DNA of 64,000 bases from positions 37,558 through 101,557 of the forward strand of contig NZ_RHHO01000007.1 in assembly GCF_003710865.1 (NCBI RefSeq), read 5' to 3'. The notes under the pieces are model-generated. The model was not told the origin of the DNA. It saw only the letters and a list, made by a program, of their open reading frames with translations, and searched no databases. The translations under genes and the position numbers were made by a program. The DNA is from Brevibacillus borstelensis. Lineage in GTDB: Bacteria; Bacillota; Bacilli; Brevibacillales; Brevibacillaceae. Below, piece after piece: positions 43,580-51,166 of this stretch; within the stretch, counting starts at the first letter, position 1, and every line of letters begins with the position of its first letter.

Positions 43580-43720
43580 AACAGAATTCATCTATTCAAA
43601 TATATAGGCAGTTAGCATAATCCAGAGGCAATATCTGTTAGAGGCGCAGCGTTTTAGTTGCATCTCTTATTTTGATAAAATATCAACACTATATGGCAAC
43701 GGCAACAGAGCCTAGACAAC

Positions 43721-43752
43721 AAAAACAGCCGGACAAGCATCCGGCTGTTTTT
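43721..43752. terminator. Bidirectional terminator
   Basis: AAAAACAGCCGGA and TCCGGCTGTTTTT form a perfect 13-bp arm pair. It terminates the efflux pump gene from the right. Confidence 0.88.
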
Positions 43753-43792
43753 CGCATACAGCAGTTTTCGCTGTATAAAATCAATCATTTTG

Positions 43793-45214
43793 TCAGCTTT
43801 GTCTACGGCCATATGCTGATGAGTATATCACTCGGCCAACAAACACGAGCAAAGCAAAGACGATCAGCAAATTGCTGTAGACGAATGCCGCAGGCTGGCC
43901 TACTGTCGGGAGCAAAGGGAAGTCCAGCAGGCTATTCGATAACAAGCCGCCGACAATCGCTGCCCCGATCCCCTCTGACAAGAAGCAAGCCAGGTTGAGC
44001 ATTCCCATGCCAGCGCCGGCTTCGTGTTCTTCCAGCGTCTCTGCCACACTGGAGGAGATCGCTGTTTTCACAAAGGACAGACCGCCAAATGCCAGCACCA
44101 GTGCACCAGTCATAAGCCACGGTGTTTGGTCAGCAAACAGTGCTGTGCCGAGAAAGCTCATAGTGATCAGGAACACACCGAGAGACAATACAAACAGATG
44201 CCCTCGCCTATCGGCCAGTCTCCCTCCAACAACACCGAAAAACGCTACGCTCATGGTACCCGGGAACAGAATTCCTCCCCCGATCAAGCCCGTACTCAAA
44301 TGATGCACGTCTCTCATCATATACGGCACCATGGAAATGAAGCCTGCGGCAGTCCCGAGCAAAATGCATCCCGTCAGAACGCCTTTGACAAACCTCGGTT
44401 TCCTAAACAAGGATGGTTCGATAAACGGCTGTTCCACGCGACGAATATAGAAGGCAAACATCCCTAGCAGGAGAAAGCTCCCCGCCAGATACCCCCATTG
44501 GTATCCTGTCGTATACAGGGTAAACATCACCATCACAGCCGAAAGCAGCAAAGCGCCCTTCACATCCACTTTCCCTTTGCGAGAAGGCTCGTGCGGCAAT
44601 ACCCGCAGAAAGAAAGGAATGGAGACAAGCGTTACTACCGGGAGCAAAAAAAGGAATGACCAATGAATCGTGTCTGCCACGACACCTCCGATGACGGGGC
44701 CGATTCCCTCTCCCATAGCAACCATGGAGCCTACGATTCCAAATGCTTTCCCGCGATCTTCAGGTCCGATATAGCGGGCGATCATGACCATGATCATCGC
44801 GGGAACGGCCGATGCCCCTGCGCCTTGAATAAACCGGGCAGCAATGACAGCCGGAAATGAAAATGGCGCGAACAGACCGAGCAGCGATCCTCCGCTGTAT
44901 ATACACAAACCGATGACAAGCAGCCATTTGACGCCGTACATATCGGCCAGTCTGCCATAAATGGCCGAACCGATCCCGAAAGTAATGACAAAGCTGATCG
45001 TTACCCAGTTGGCGGTGGATGGCGGTATGCCAAATTGGTTGGCGATGTCCGGCAAGGATACGGTAAATACCGTTTCATTCAATACGCTGAAAAACCCTAG
45101 AAAGCCAAGCCACGCCAACACCGCTGGCAAATGGCCGATAGCTCTGGCGGGACCGGCAGCTTCCGCGCCCTCTGTTTGCAAACGATCCTGCTCGTTCCGT
45201 TCCTTGTCCACCAA
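43793..45214 (-). CDS. Tet(K/L)-type 14-helix MFS efflux protein
   Basis: Drug:proton antiporter family protein of 473 residues with fourteen predicted membrane segments. Several stretches are close to remembered Tet(L): FFSVLNETVFTVSLPDIANQ, SAIYGRLADMYGVKWLL, ARFIQGAGASAVPAMIMVM and DRGKAFGIVGSMVAMGEGIG then PVIGGVVADTIHWS, the helix-5 antiporter motif. In this group tetracycline-metal, other drugs or Na+/H+ can be exchanged; I do not claim resistance. The start is TTG 45214 or GTG 45211. No regulator is adjacent. Confidence 0.85.
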   Translation of the reverse strand: MVDKERNEQDRLQTEGAEAAGPARAIGHLPAVLAWLGFLGFFSVLNETVFTVSLPDIANQFGIPPSTANWVTISFVITFGIGSAIYGRLADMYGVKWLLVIGLCIYSGGSLLGLFAPFSFPAVIAARFIQGAGASAVPAMIMVMIARYIGPEDRGKAFGIVGSMVAMGEGIGPVIGGVVADTIHWSFLFLLPVVTLVSIPFFLRVLPHEPSRKGKVDVKGALLLSAVMVMFTLYTTGYQWGYLAGSFLLLGMFAFYIRRVEQPFIEPSLFRKPRFVKGVLTGCILLGTAAGFISMVPYMMRDVHHLSTGLIGGGILFPGTMSVAFFGVVGGRLADRRGHLFVLSLGVFLITMSFLGTALFADQTPWLMTGALVLAFGGLSFVKTAISSSVAETLEEHEAGAGMGMLNLACFLSEGIGAAIVGGLLSNSLLDFPLLPTVGQPAAFVYSNLLIVFALLVFVGRVIYSSAYGRRQS

Positions 45215-45389
45215 AATGAAAACCCCTTCCCCATTTCAGGGGAAGCTCGCAGTTTACAGGGCAAGTTATGCGTCTTCCCCTTGAATTTGAGCCCTAACCA
45301 TCATCGTGTACTTCATAAGAACGCCTCCTATGGATTATGTAGAAACCATTATACAAAAGGAATAGTCCGAATTCTAGGTATTTCCAATG

Positions 45390-45426
45390 AAAAACGAGCC
45401 TTGGCAATCACGCCCACAGGCTCGTT
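45390..45426 (-). terminator. Terminator after the small membrane peptide gene
   Basis: Minus strand AACGAGCC...GGCTCGTTTTT, about 20 nt after the stop codon of the peptide gene, which supports that gene being transcribed. Confidence 0.75.
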
Positions 45427-45445
45427 GATGTGGTGCAAGTTGGTC

Positions 45446-45529
45446 CTACGACATCATCCACTGAATGAGTGCAAAGGCCGCTGCTGCGAGACCTCCGGCG
45501 AGGGCTCTCCAAACAGCAATATTCTTCAT
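45446..45529 (-). CDS. Small predicted membrane peptide (27 residues)
   Basis: MKNIAVWRALAGGLAAAAFA then LIQWMMS, a single hydrophobic helix. GGGAGG lies 8 nt before ATG 45529 (an ATG at 45535 is too close). A dedicated terminator follows. I do not recognise the family; it could be a small sporulation or stress membrane peptide. Confidence 0.55.
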   Translation of the reverse strand: MKNIAVWRALAGGLAAAAFALIQWMMS

Positions 45530-45684
45530 CGCCATTCCCTCCCATCGGCAAGCTTTCCGCTCTTATTAGCTGCATGCCCGATTGGAGTTTAGTGTGCTCC
45601 TTTGCCGGTTGAGCTAATCCAATTTGCCCTGTCCTTGCGTCCAGCCAAGCGATGGGAACGCAGACAGAAAAGCAACGCGATCCC

Positions 45685-46401
45685 TCACAGATACAAGCAC
45701 AGAACGGTGGCCGTCATCATCACGGCATAGCCGATCTCCGAGATTCCGACGACTTTTATGGACGGCTGCAGCCGGGGCGAAACGATCGCCCGGATCAAAA
45801 GCGCGCCGGCCGGCAATAGCAGCCAGGGCGAGAACAGCCAGGCCATCACGGCAATTTGAATGATATGATAGCAAACTGACAGCCAGTAAAACACTTTGTT
45901 CCGCTTCTCGCGGATCATCGTTTTGACGTAAAAGACCGTTCCCGCAAAGTAAAGAACACTCAGAGAGAACAGCGACAAAGCGACTCCCCAGTCGTTGCCC
46001 CCGCCGATTTTATAGGTGACAAAGACGATAGAGCTGAACAGAAGCACCGCCGCAAAATCGTTCGCAATCGCCCGCTCTTGATTTTTTCGCGCGTAGTAGC
46101 AGTTGATCAAGAAGAACGGCAGCAGCGACAGCGCGTACCAGCTCAATCCCGGCTTTGCCAGCAGCAACGCTCCGGCGAGCGGAGCGAGCAGCACACCATA
46201 GAGCATGAGCGGCTTTTTGTAACGGTCTTTCTTGCCGGTGCGAATCAACTGCAGCAGCGGAAAGGTAAACAGATACAGCAGCAGCCAGCCCAAAAACAAA
46301 GGGAGGTGAAAAATCACGGGAGCGGACGCAAACACGCCGAACAGAAACGGCACGATCAGCATCGCCCAGGCGCCGTGCTGGTTGGGGATGAACGCTCTCA
46401 T
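45685..46401 (-). CDS. ywiC: YwiC-like membrane protein
   Basis: Integral membrane protein of 238 residues with eight or so segments. The start MRAFIPNQHGAWAMLIVPFL is the YwiC-family signature (NQHGAWAML). In B. subtilis ywiC belongs to the Fnr regulon next to narK-fnr; its function is unknown. Here it follows a radical SAM gene by 42 nt, and that gene has a Fnr box, so anaerobic expression is likely. Confidence 0.88.
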   Translation of the reverse strand: MRAFIPNQHGAWAMLIVPFLFGVFASAPVIFHLPLFLGWLLLYLFTFPLLQLIRTGKKDRYKKPLMLYGVLLAPLAGALLLAKPGLSWYALSLLPFFLINCYYARKNQERAIANDFAAVLLFSSIVFVTYKIGGGNDWGVALSLFSLSVLYFAGTVFYVKTMIREKRNKVFYWLSVCYHIIQIAVMAWLFSPWLLLPAGALLIRAIVSPRLQPSIKVVGISEIGYAVMMTATVLCLYL

Positions 46402-46443
46402 TTCCGACGCTCTCCTTTCTTTTCCGATTGCACAAAAAATTGC

Positions 46444-47556
46444 TTACGTCGCTTGGCAAGTTTCTCCGGCATTAGCGCTAATGCCCTCATCATAAGCACA
46501 GTAAGGGTCGCTTTCCAGGTAATCGCCCGTTACGCCGTAGGCCCGGGCTCTTGAGCCTCCGCAGATTTCCTTGTATGGACAACGACCGCACTTTCCCTTG
46601 AGGAGAGACTTGTCCCGCAACTGCTTCATTACGGGCGCTTCCCGATAGATCTGCCTGAGAGAGCCCTCGCGAACATTTCCCGCCTTTACAGGAAGAAAAC
46701 CGCTCGGGTAGACATCGCCGATGTGGCTGACAAAGACAAAGCCATCCCCGTCATTGACTCCTTTTGGGGCTCTGCCCAGCCAATCCGGACGCTTCTTCGT
46801 CCGCGCATCCCGAGGCATTGTCTCGCGCTGCCTGAGCTGGTTCCAGACACGGCGAAAATGAGGGGCTTCCGTCACTTTTACATCGTACGGCATTTGTTTG
46901 TTCACCTGGTACAGCCAGGTCATCACTTCTTCGTGCTGCTCCGGGGTGATCATGTCTGCTTTCATCCCTCTGCCGACCGGGACGAGAAAAAACAGACTCC
47001 ACAATACAGCTCCCATCTCCCGGACGACCTCTGCAATCAATGGCAAGTCATGAAGGTTGTAGCGCGAGACTGTCGTATTGATCTGGATCGGTATCCCCAG
47101 CTCCTGCAAATAGCCGATGCCTCTCTGTGTCATTTCGTACGAGCCTGCCGTCCCGCGAAAGTGATCATGGACCTCGGCAGTCGATCCATCCAGGCTGAAT
47201 GCCCACCGCGCCAGCCCCGCTTCCTTGGCGCGGCGCACTGCCTGAAAAGTGACCTTCGGCGTAGCGCTGGGGGTCATGGATACGGACAGACCCTTTTCCT
47301 GAACAGCGTACTCGGCCAGCTCAAACAAATCTCGGCGCATCAATGGATCCCCTCCCGTAAAAACGAGCAGCGGACGATCCATCTCCGCGATATCGTCAAT
47401 CAGTCTTTTTCCTTCCTCAAACGTCAATTGCGCCGGATCCGATGCGTACTGCGCCTCAGCCCGGCAGTGCAGGCATTGCAAAGCACACGCTCTCGTCAGC
47501 TCCCAGACCACGATAAACGGACTTACAGCGTAATCACGTTCTTTCAACAAGCTCAT
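46444..47556 (-). CDS. Radical SAM/SPASM protein, haem-synthesis-like
   Basis: Radical SAM enzyme of 370 residues. The 4Fe-4S motif is ELTRACALQCLHCRAEAQ (CxxxCxxC). SAM-binding regions are LLVFTGGDPLMRRDLFEL and ARWAFSLDGSTAEVHDHFRG. The C-terminal SPASM-type cluster region is GKCGRCPYKEICGGSRARAY with a later DPYCAYDE. It is similar in layout to NirJ/AhbC/AhbD haem-modifying enzymes, but the substrate is not known. It is first in a two-gene unit with ywiC, and an Fnr-type promoter lies upstream. Confidence 0.87.
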   Translation of the reverse strand: MSLLKERDYAVSPFIVVWELTRACALQCLHCRAEAQYASDPAQLTFEEGKRLIDDIAEMDRPLLVFTGGDPLMRRDLFELAEYAVQEKGLSVSMTPSATPKVTFQAVRRAKEAGLARWAFSLDGSTAEVHDHFRGTAGSYEMTQRGIGYLQELGIPIQINTTVSRYNLHDLPLIAEVVREMGAVLWSLFFLVPVGRGMKADMITPEQHEEVMTWLYQVNKQMPYDVKVTEAPHFRRVWNQLRQRETMPRDARTKKRPDWLGRAPKGVNDGDGFVFVSHIGDVYPSGFLPVKAGNVREGSLRQIYREAPVMKQLRDKSLLKGKCGRCPYKEICGGSRARAYGVTGDYLESDPYCAYDEGISANAGETCQAT

Positions 47557-47597
47557 CGCTCGCCCTCCTGTCCTGCCAATCAGCTTCAGCTGCTCTT

Positions 47598-47640
47598 ATC
47601 GTAGCGAAACGGCCGACTGACAGGTGTGAGGAGCGTCACC
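47598..47640 (-). promoter_or_regulatory. Fnr-dependent promoter of the radical SAM-ywiC unit
   Basis: Fnr box TGTGA-GGAGCG-TCACC (47625-47640; consensus TGTGA-N6-TCACA, one mismatch). The minus-strand -10 is TACGAT (47603-47598). With a start near 47591 the box is centred at about -41.5, the class II activation position. Confidence 0.7.
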
Positions 47641-47648
47641 ATGCGTAC

Positions 47649-47674
47649 AAAAAAAGCTGCCTTTTTCGCAGCCT
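47649..47674 (-). terminator. Terminator after cbiMNQO
   Basis: Minus strand GCTGC-GAAAAAG-GCAGC followed by seven T, separating the cobalt transporter operon from the Fnr promoter. Confidence 0.8.
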
Positions 47675-47711
47675 GATTTGCTAAAAGCCATGCGAACGCA
47701 GGCCTGCACTT

Positions 47712-47848
47712 CTCCAATAGTACAGCAACATGAAAATCTGTTCTACTCCAATATTTCAACGACATGAAATCCGTTTTGTCCCAATATTTCAACCACCTGG
47801 AGTCTGTTTTTGTTCCGATATTGCACCTGCATGGATGCTGTCTGTACT
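47712..47848. repeat. Four degenerate 33-34 bp tandem repeats
   Basis: The core CCAATATTTCAAC (R1 CCAATAGTACAGC, R4 CCGATATTGCACC) recurs at 47714, 47748, 47781 and 47815 with a following ACATGAAATCCGTTTTG-like part. Spacing is 34, 33 and 34 bp. No gene that I trust covers it. It lies downstream of cbiO, before the operon terminator. Confidence 0.6.
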
Positions 47849-47875
47849 GCTGCTCCTCCAGCACAAGCGACCGGC

Positions 47876-48817
47876 TTATGTAATGCAGCTTGCAGCTATT
47901 CGCCGCAATCCCGCAGTCAGCTCCTCCACGGACCTCGGCACCCGGGAAGAACCGATCTCTTCCCGCAGGGCGGCAGGCAACGCTTCCCACACATCGAAGA
48001 CAGCAGGCGTACGAAGCTGCAGCCTCTCCAGAGTATCCCGCCGGGAGAAAACCGCCTCCGGCTCTCCTTCCAGGGCCAGCTTCCCTTTTTCCATGACCAG
48101 CACCCAGTCGGCCCAGGCAAATGCGAGGTCAATGTCATGCGTAGCCATCAGGATTGTCGTTCCGGCCGCATGGATGCGGTCCAGCTCCTGCACAAAATTT
48201 CTCGTCTGCTCTTGATCCAGATAGGCTGTCGGCTCGTCCAGCAGCAGCAGCTCCGGCTCCAGCACCATGACTCCGGCCAATGCCACACGCCGTTTCTGCC
48301 CTAGGCTGAGCCGGTGAATCGGCGTTTCTGCCCATTCGGTCATCCCGAATGTTTCCATCGTGCGGTACACCTTTTCCCTGACAACGTCTTCCGGCAGCTT
48401 TTGATTGCATAGTCCGTAGGAGATATCCTCGGCAACCGTCGCGGCGATCAGTTGCTGCTCCGGGTCCTGAAACACCAGACCGATTTTTTGTTTCAGCTTG
48501 AGCAAATGAGCCCGGTCGTAGGAAACGGCCATCCCTTTCCACAGGACTTGGCCCAGATTCGGCCGAAAAATTCCGTTCGCATGCAGAAACATGGTGGACT
48601 TTCCGCAGCCATTGTGGCCCAATAGCACACACTTTTTTCCGGCAGGGACACCGAGAGAAAGTCCGTTGAGCGCCGGTTGGGAAGCTCCCGGATACGTGTA
48701 GTGAACGAATGAAAATCGCAATATGTCCAAGGCAGCTCTAGCTGTCTGTTCTGATGCATCTGCTTGTTCTGCTGCATCTGTCTGTTCTGCTGCATCTGTC
48801 GTCACTTCGAATGCCAC
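47876..48817 (-). CDS. cbiO: Cobalt ECF transporter ATPase CbiO
   Basis: ATP-binding subunit of the cobalt importer, 313 residues. Walker A is LLGHNGCGKSTMFLHANG, the Q-loop is LVFQDPEQQL, the signature is HRLSLGQKRRVALAG, Walker B is LLLLDEPTAYLD and the H-loop is LMATHDIDLA. The N-terminus carries a 6-residue repeat (TDAAEQ TDAAEQ ADASEQ), encoded by three 18-bp DNA repeats near 48743-48796, not usual for CbiO. The C-terminus extends about 60 residues past the ATPase core. Fourth gene of cbiMNQO. Confidence 0.92.
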   Translation of the reverse strand: MAFEVTTDAAEQTDAAEQADASEQTARAALDILRFSFVHYTYPGASQPALNGLSLGVPAGKKCVLLGHNGCGKSTMFLHANGIFRPNLGQVLWKGMAVSYDRAHLLKLKQKIGLVFQDPEQQLIAATVAEDISYGLCNQKLPEDVVREKVYRTMETFGMTEWAETPIHRLSLGQKRRVALAGVMVLEPELLLLDEPTAYLDQEQTRNFVQELDRIHAAGTTILMATHDIDLAFAWADWVLVMEKGKLALEGEPEAVFSRRDTLERLQLRTPAVFDVWEALPAALREEIGSSRVPRSVEELTAGLRRIAASCIT

Positions 48818-48824
48818 TCGCGCC

Positions 48825-49616
48825 TCATCCTCCCATCCACCATTCCAGCATCGCCAGCAGGAGACATCCGGCTACCGCTTCCCATTCGTACCTTTTGGAA
48901 CGCATATGGGAGGCATGGACCAGGACGCGGAAATCGTCCGTAAACCCTCTTGCCGTCATGCTGATGTACATCTGGCGGTAGCGTGCCATCGTGCGGATAA
49001 ATAATTGAACGATCAGCCTGCCCGCATCCTTGAGTGTTCCCGCCGTGCCGCGGTGCCCTCCTCTGGCCTTTTGCGCCGTCCAGATTTGCTCGGCTGTCTC
49101 CAGAAGAACGAAGACAAAACGGTACATGATCATCATCAGATCAGTCAGAATGGAGGGGATGCCGATCCGGCGGAACACTTGCAAAACCTCGGCAAAGGGA
49201 ACTGTAAAAAGAATAAAGGAAAAGCAGGAGAGCGCCGCCAGCGAGCGGGCGGCCAGGCTCATGACCCTGGACAGCCCCTCTGCCGTCACATAGACAACCC
49301 AGCTTCCCAACTGCCAGGATGCGATTGCATTGTCATCCCGTGTCCATTCCGCCAGTCTGGATGCCTCCAGGAGCAGCGCCGGGCTTCCGGCGAGCAGGAA
49401 GGCGACGGAGGCAGCCACCACGACAAAATAGATCCGCCATGGAGTGCGGGCATAGACGACGATCCAGACGCTCATCCAGACGAACAGAATGCCCTGGACA
49501 AGCGGGTGGCTGATCAGTGCCAACAGCAGCATGGCCAGCGAAAAGAGCAGCTTCTGTTCGGGCGGCAGCCTCTTCAGCCTGTTTTCGTAAGCGAGGGAGT
49601 CGATCCGTCCAATCAT
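48825..49616 (-). CDS. cbiQ: Cobalt ECF transporter transmembrane protein CbiQ
   Basis: T-component (energy-coupling membrane subunit) of 263 residues with about five segments. The coupling-helix type motif is IWTAQKARGGHRGTAGTLKD and ISMTARGFTDDFRVL (A-R-G pattern). The start MIGRIDSLAYENRLKRLPPE is typical of CbiQ. It overlaps the cbiN stop as ATGA and passes energy from CbiO to CbiMN. Confidence 0.92.
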   Translation of the reverse strand: MIGRIDSLAYENRLKRLPPEQKLLFSLAMLLLALISHPLVQGILFVWMSVWIVVYARTPWRIYFVVVAASVAFLLAGSPALLLEASRLAEWTRDDNAIASWQLGSWVVYVTAEGLSRVMSLAARSLAALSCFSFILFTVPFAEVLQVFRRIGIPSILTDLMMIMYRFVFVLLETAEQIWTAQKARGGHRGTAGTLKDAGRLIVQLFIRTMARYRQMYISMTARGFTDDFRVLVHASHMRSKRYEWEAVAGCLLLAMLEWWMGG

Positions 49617-49897
49617 TCTTGCCTGTTTTTCAGCCGGCCCCGGTACAAGCCGATGGCATACCCGATCACGCCTGCTCCCAGAGCAGCCTGCAGGGCGAAC
49701 AAGAGGCTTTCTGTCTCACCGCCGGGAGGTTCGAGCAAAGGCTGAAACCACGGCTCGTAGTCAGGAGCCACCTCCATGATCGCTTCCTCTGCCGCTCCAT
49801 CGGCTCCGCCGAATTCCGAATCTTTTACGACCAGCAATGGCACCACCGCCAGTACCGCTGCCGCCAAAATGAGCAGCCAGTTCGTCCAACGCTTCAT
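49613..49897 (-). CDS. cbiN: Cobalt transport protein CbiN
   Basis: Small two-helix membrane protein of 94 residues: N-terminal helix LLILAAAVLAVVPLLVV, an extracytoplasmic loop DSEFGGADGAAEEAIMEVAP then DYEPWFQPLLEPPGGETESL, and a second helix LQAALGAGVIGYAIGLYRG. This is the classical CbiN layout; it assists CbiM in cobalt loading. It starts 3 nt after cbiM. Confidence 0.93.
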   Translation of the reverse strand: MKRWTNWLLILAAAVLAVVPLLVVKDSEFGGADGAAEEAIMEVAPDYEPWFQPLLEPPGGETESLLFALQAALGAGVIGYAIGLYRGRLKNRQE

Positions 49898-49900
49898 CTC

Positions 49901-50659
49901 TTACCCCTCCCTTTTCAGCAGCTTCAGCTGCGACAATTCTTGCGCGTTGTAGGCTTGAAGCCAATTCCACACGAGCACCGTCAGCAGTCCCTCGCTGATC
50001 GCCAGCGGCACCTGCGTCAAGGCAAATATCCCCGCAAACTTGACAAAGGAAGCCATAATCCCGCCAGAAGCAGCCGGGAATGCCAGCGCCAGTTGAACGG
50101 AAGTGACCAGATAGGTGCTGAGGTCAGCCAGCGCTGCCGCGAAAAAAATGCCGAGCTTCTGGCCACCTTTCTTTCTGGCCACCAGCCGATACACGCCATA
50201 TGCGACGAACGGGCCAACAACCGCCATGGAAAACGCATTGGCGCCGAGTGTCGTCAAGCCCCCATGCGCGAGCAGCAGCGCCTGAAACAAGAGCACCAGA
50301 CTGCCCAGTACAGACATGACCAGCGGACCAAACAAGATCGCGCCCAGCCCTGTTCCTGTGGGATGGGAGCTGCTGCCTGTCACGGACGGAATTTTCAGCG
50401 CGGACAGGACAAATGCAAAGGCTCCCGCTACCCCTAAAAGCAGCTTGAATTCGGGCTTCTCTTTGACAATGCGTTGAACCTGACGCAAGCCGAGGAAAAA
50501 GAAGGGCAGAAAAACAGCCCACCAAAACAGCGACCACCCTGCCGGCAAATACCCTTCCATAATATGCATGGCATGTCCGGTTTGTGGCGTATTGAACAGC
50601 AAGTAAACAAGAAATCCGGTTATCAGAAGACCACTGGCAACGGTGCGTCTACCCCTCAT
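49901..50659 (-). CDS. cbiM: Cobalt substrate-specific component CbiM
   Basis: S-component of the cobalt importer, 252 residues. The conserved N-terminal metal site [19 protein letters not shown] follows a hydrophobic leader ([20 protein letters not shown]) that is probably cleaved so that Met-His become the N-terminus. Later motifs are [20 protein letters not shown] and [20 protein letters not shown]. First gene of cbiMNQO, controlled by the cobalamin riboswitch. Confidence 0.94.
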   Translation of the reverse strand: MRGRRTVASGLLITGFLVYLLFNTPQTGHAMHIMEGYLPAGWSLFWWAVFLPFFFLGLRQVQRIVKEKPEFKLLLGVAGAFAFVLSALKIPSVTGSSSHPTGTGLGAILFGPLVMSVLGSLVLLFQALLLAHGGLTTLGANAFSMAVVGPFVAYGVYRLVARKKGGQKLGIFFAAALADLSTYLVTSVQLALAFPAASGGIMASFVKFAGIFALTQVPLAISEGLLTVLVWNWLQAYNAQELSQLKLLKREG

Positions 50660-50700
50660 TCAGCAACACTCCTTACTCTGATTCTCTAAAGAACACACGC

Positions 50701-50731
50701 AAAAAAGCTCACCCGATTTGGATGAGCTTGG
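50701..50731 (-). terminator. Expression-platform terminator of the cobalamin riboswitch
   Basis: Minus strand AAGCTCA...TGAGCTT with a six-T run, located between the aptamer and cbiM. Confidence 0.85.
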
Positions 50732-50809
50732 CACACGGCAACTAACGATACTGCGAACAGTCGTTTCGTTTGGGCTCACCTCTCCTTTCCTCGAAGGCTC
50801 ATGGGTGTG

Positions 50810-50982
50810 GCAGCAAGGTAGGTCTCCTGGCTTCCGGATCAATACGCTCTTTTGCCTTCCCCGTCAAATCGACAAGTGGCTTTCGAAAAAAGAGCATTCC
50901 CCTGGTTACAGTGGCGGGACCGCTCGGGAGTTTCACCCGATTCCCTGTTACCCCTTACTATTCATAAGGGCACCTTGCTGCA
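50810..50982 (-). promoter_or_regulatory. Cobalamin (B12) riboswitch upstream of cbiM
   Basis: Minus strand landmarks in order: AGCAAGGTGCC (P1), GGGAATCGGGTGAAACTCCC, CCGCCACTGTAACCAG (B12-box core), GGAAGCCAGGAGACC and closing ACCTTGCTGCC pairing with the 5' end. A -10 hexamer TATAAT lies at 51024-51019. Adenosylcobalamin should trigger termination and shut down cobalt uptake. Confidence 0.95.
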
Positions 50983-51042
50983 TTTTATTCTTTTCCAAAA
51001 ATTCGCAGATGATTGTCTATTATATACGATGGGTTGCAAAAG

Positions 51043-51068
51043 AAAAAGGAGAACGTGCCAGTTCTCCC
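51043..51068 (-). terminator. Terminator downstream of pyrD
   Basis: Minus strand GGAGAAC-TGGCAC-GTTCTCC with TTTTT, about 100 nt after the pyrD stop. It also has a short T-rich tail on the plus strand. The 98 nt between it and pyrD hold nothing I recognise. Confidence 0.8.
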
Positions 51069-51166
51069 TTTTCTCTTTGGCAGTTGAAAGCTGCAAACCG
51101 CCAGATGCCGAAGCTGCTACTCTGAAAGCTGCAGACTGGCTCGCCTCCCAAGCTTTTATCACAAAA

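Noticed and set aside
43793..45214. Calling the efflux pump a tetracycline resistance gene
   Set aside because: The family also includes Na+/H+ and other drug antiporters; sequence by eye cannot decide the substrate.
47712..47848. CRISPR-like array
   Set aside because: The whole 33-34 bp unit repeats without unique spacers and no cas gene is present.
47586..47990. 134-codon minus-strand frame covering the tandem repeats
   Set aside because: Its start lies inside cbiO in another frame, it crosses a terminator and the Fnr promoter, and it has no ribosome site.
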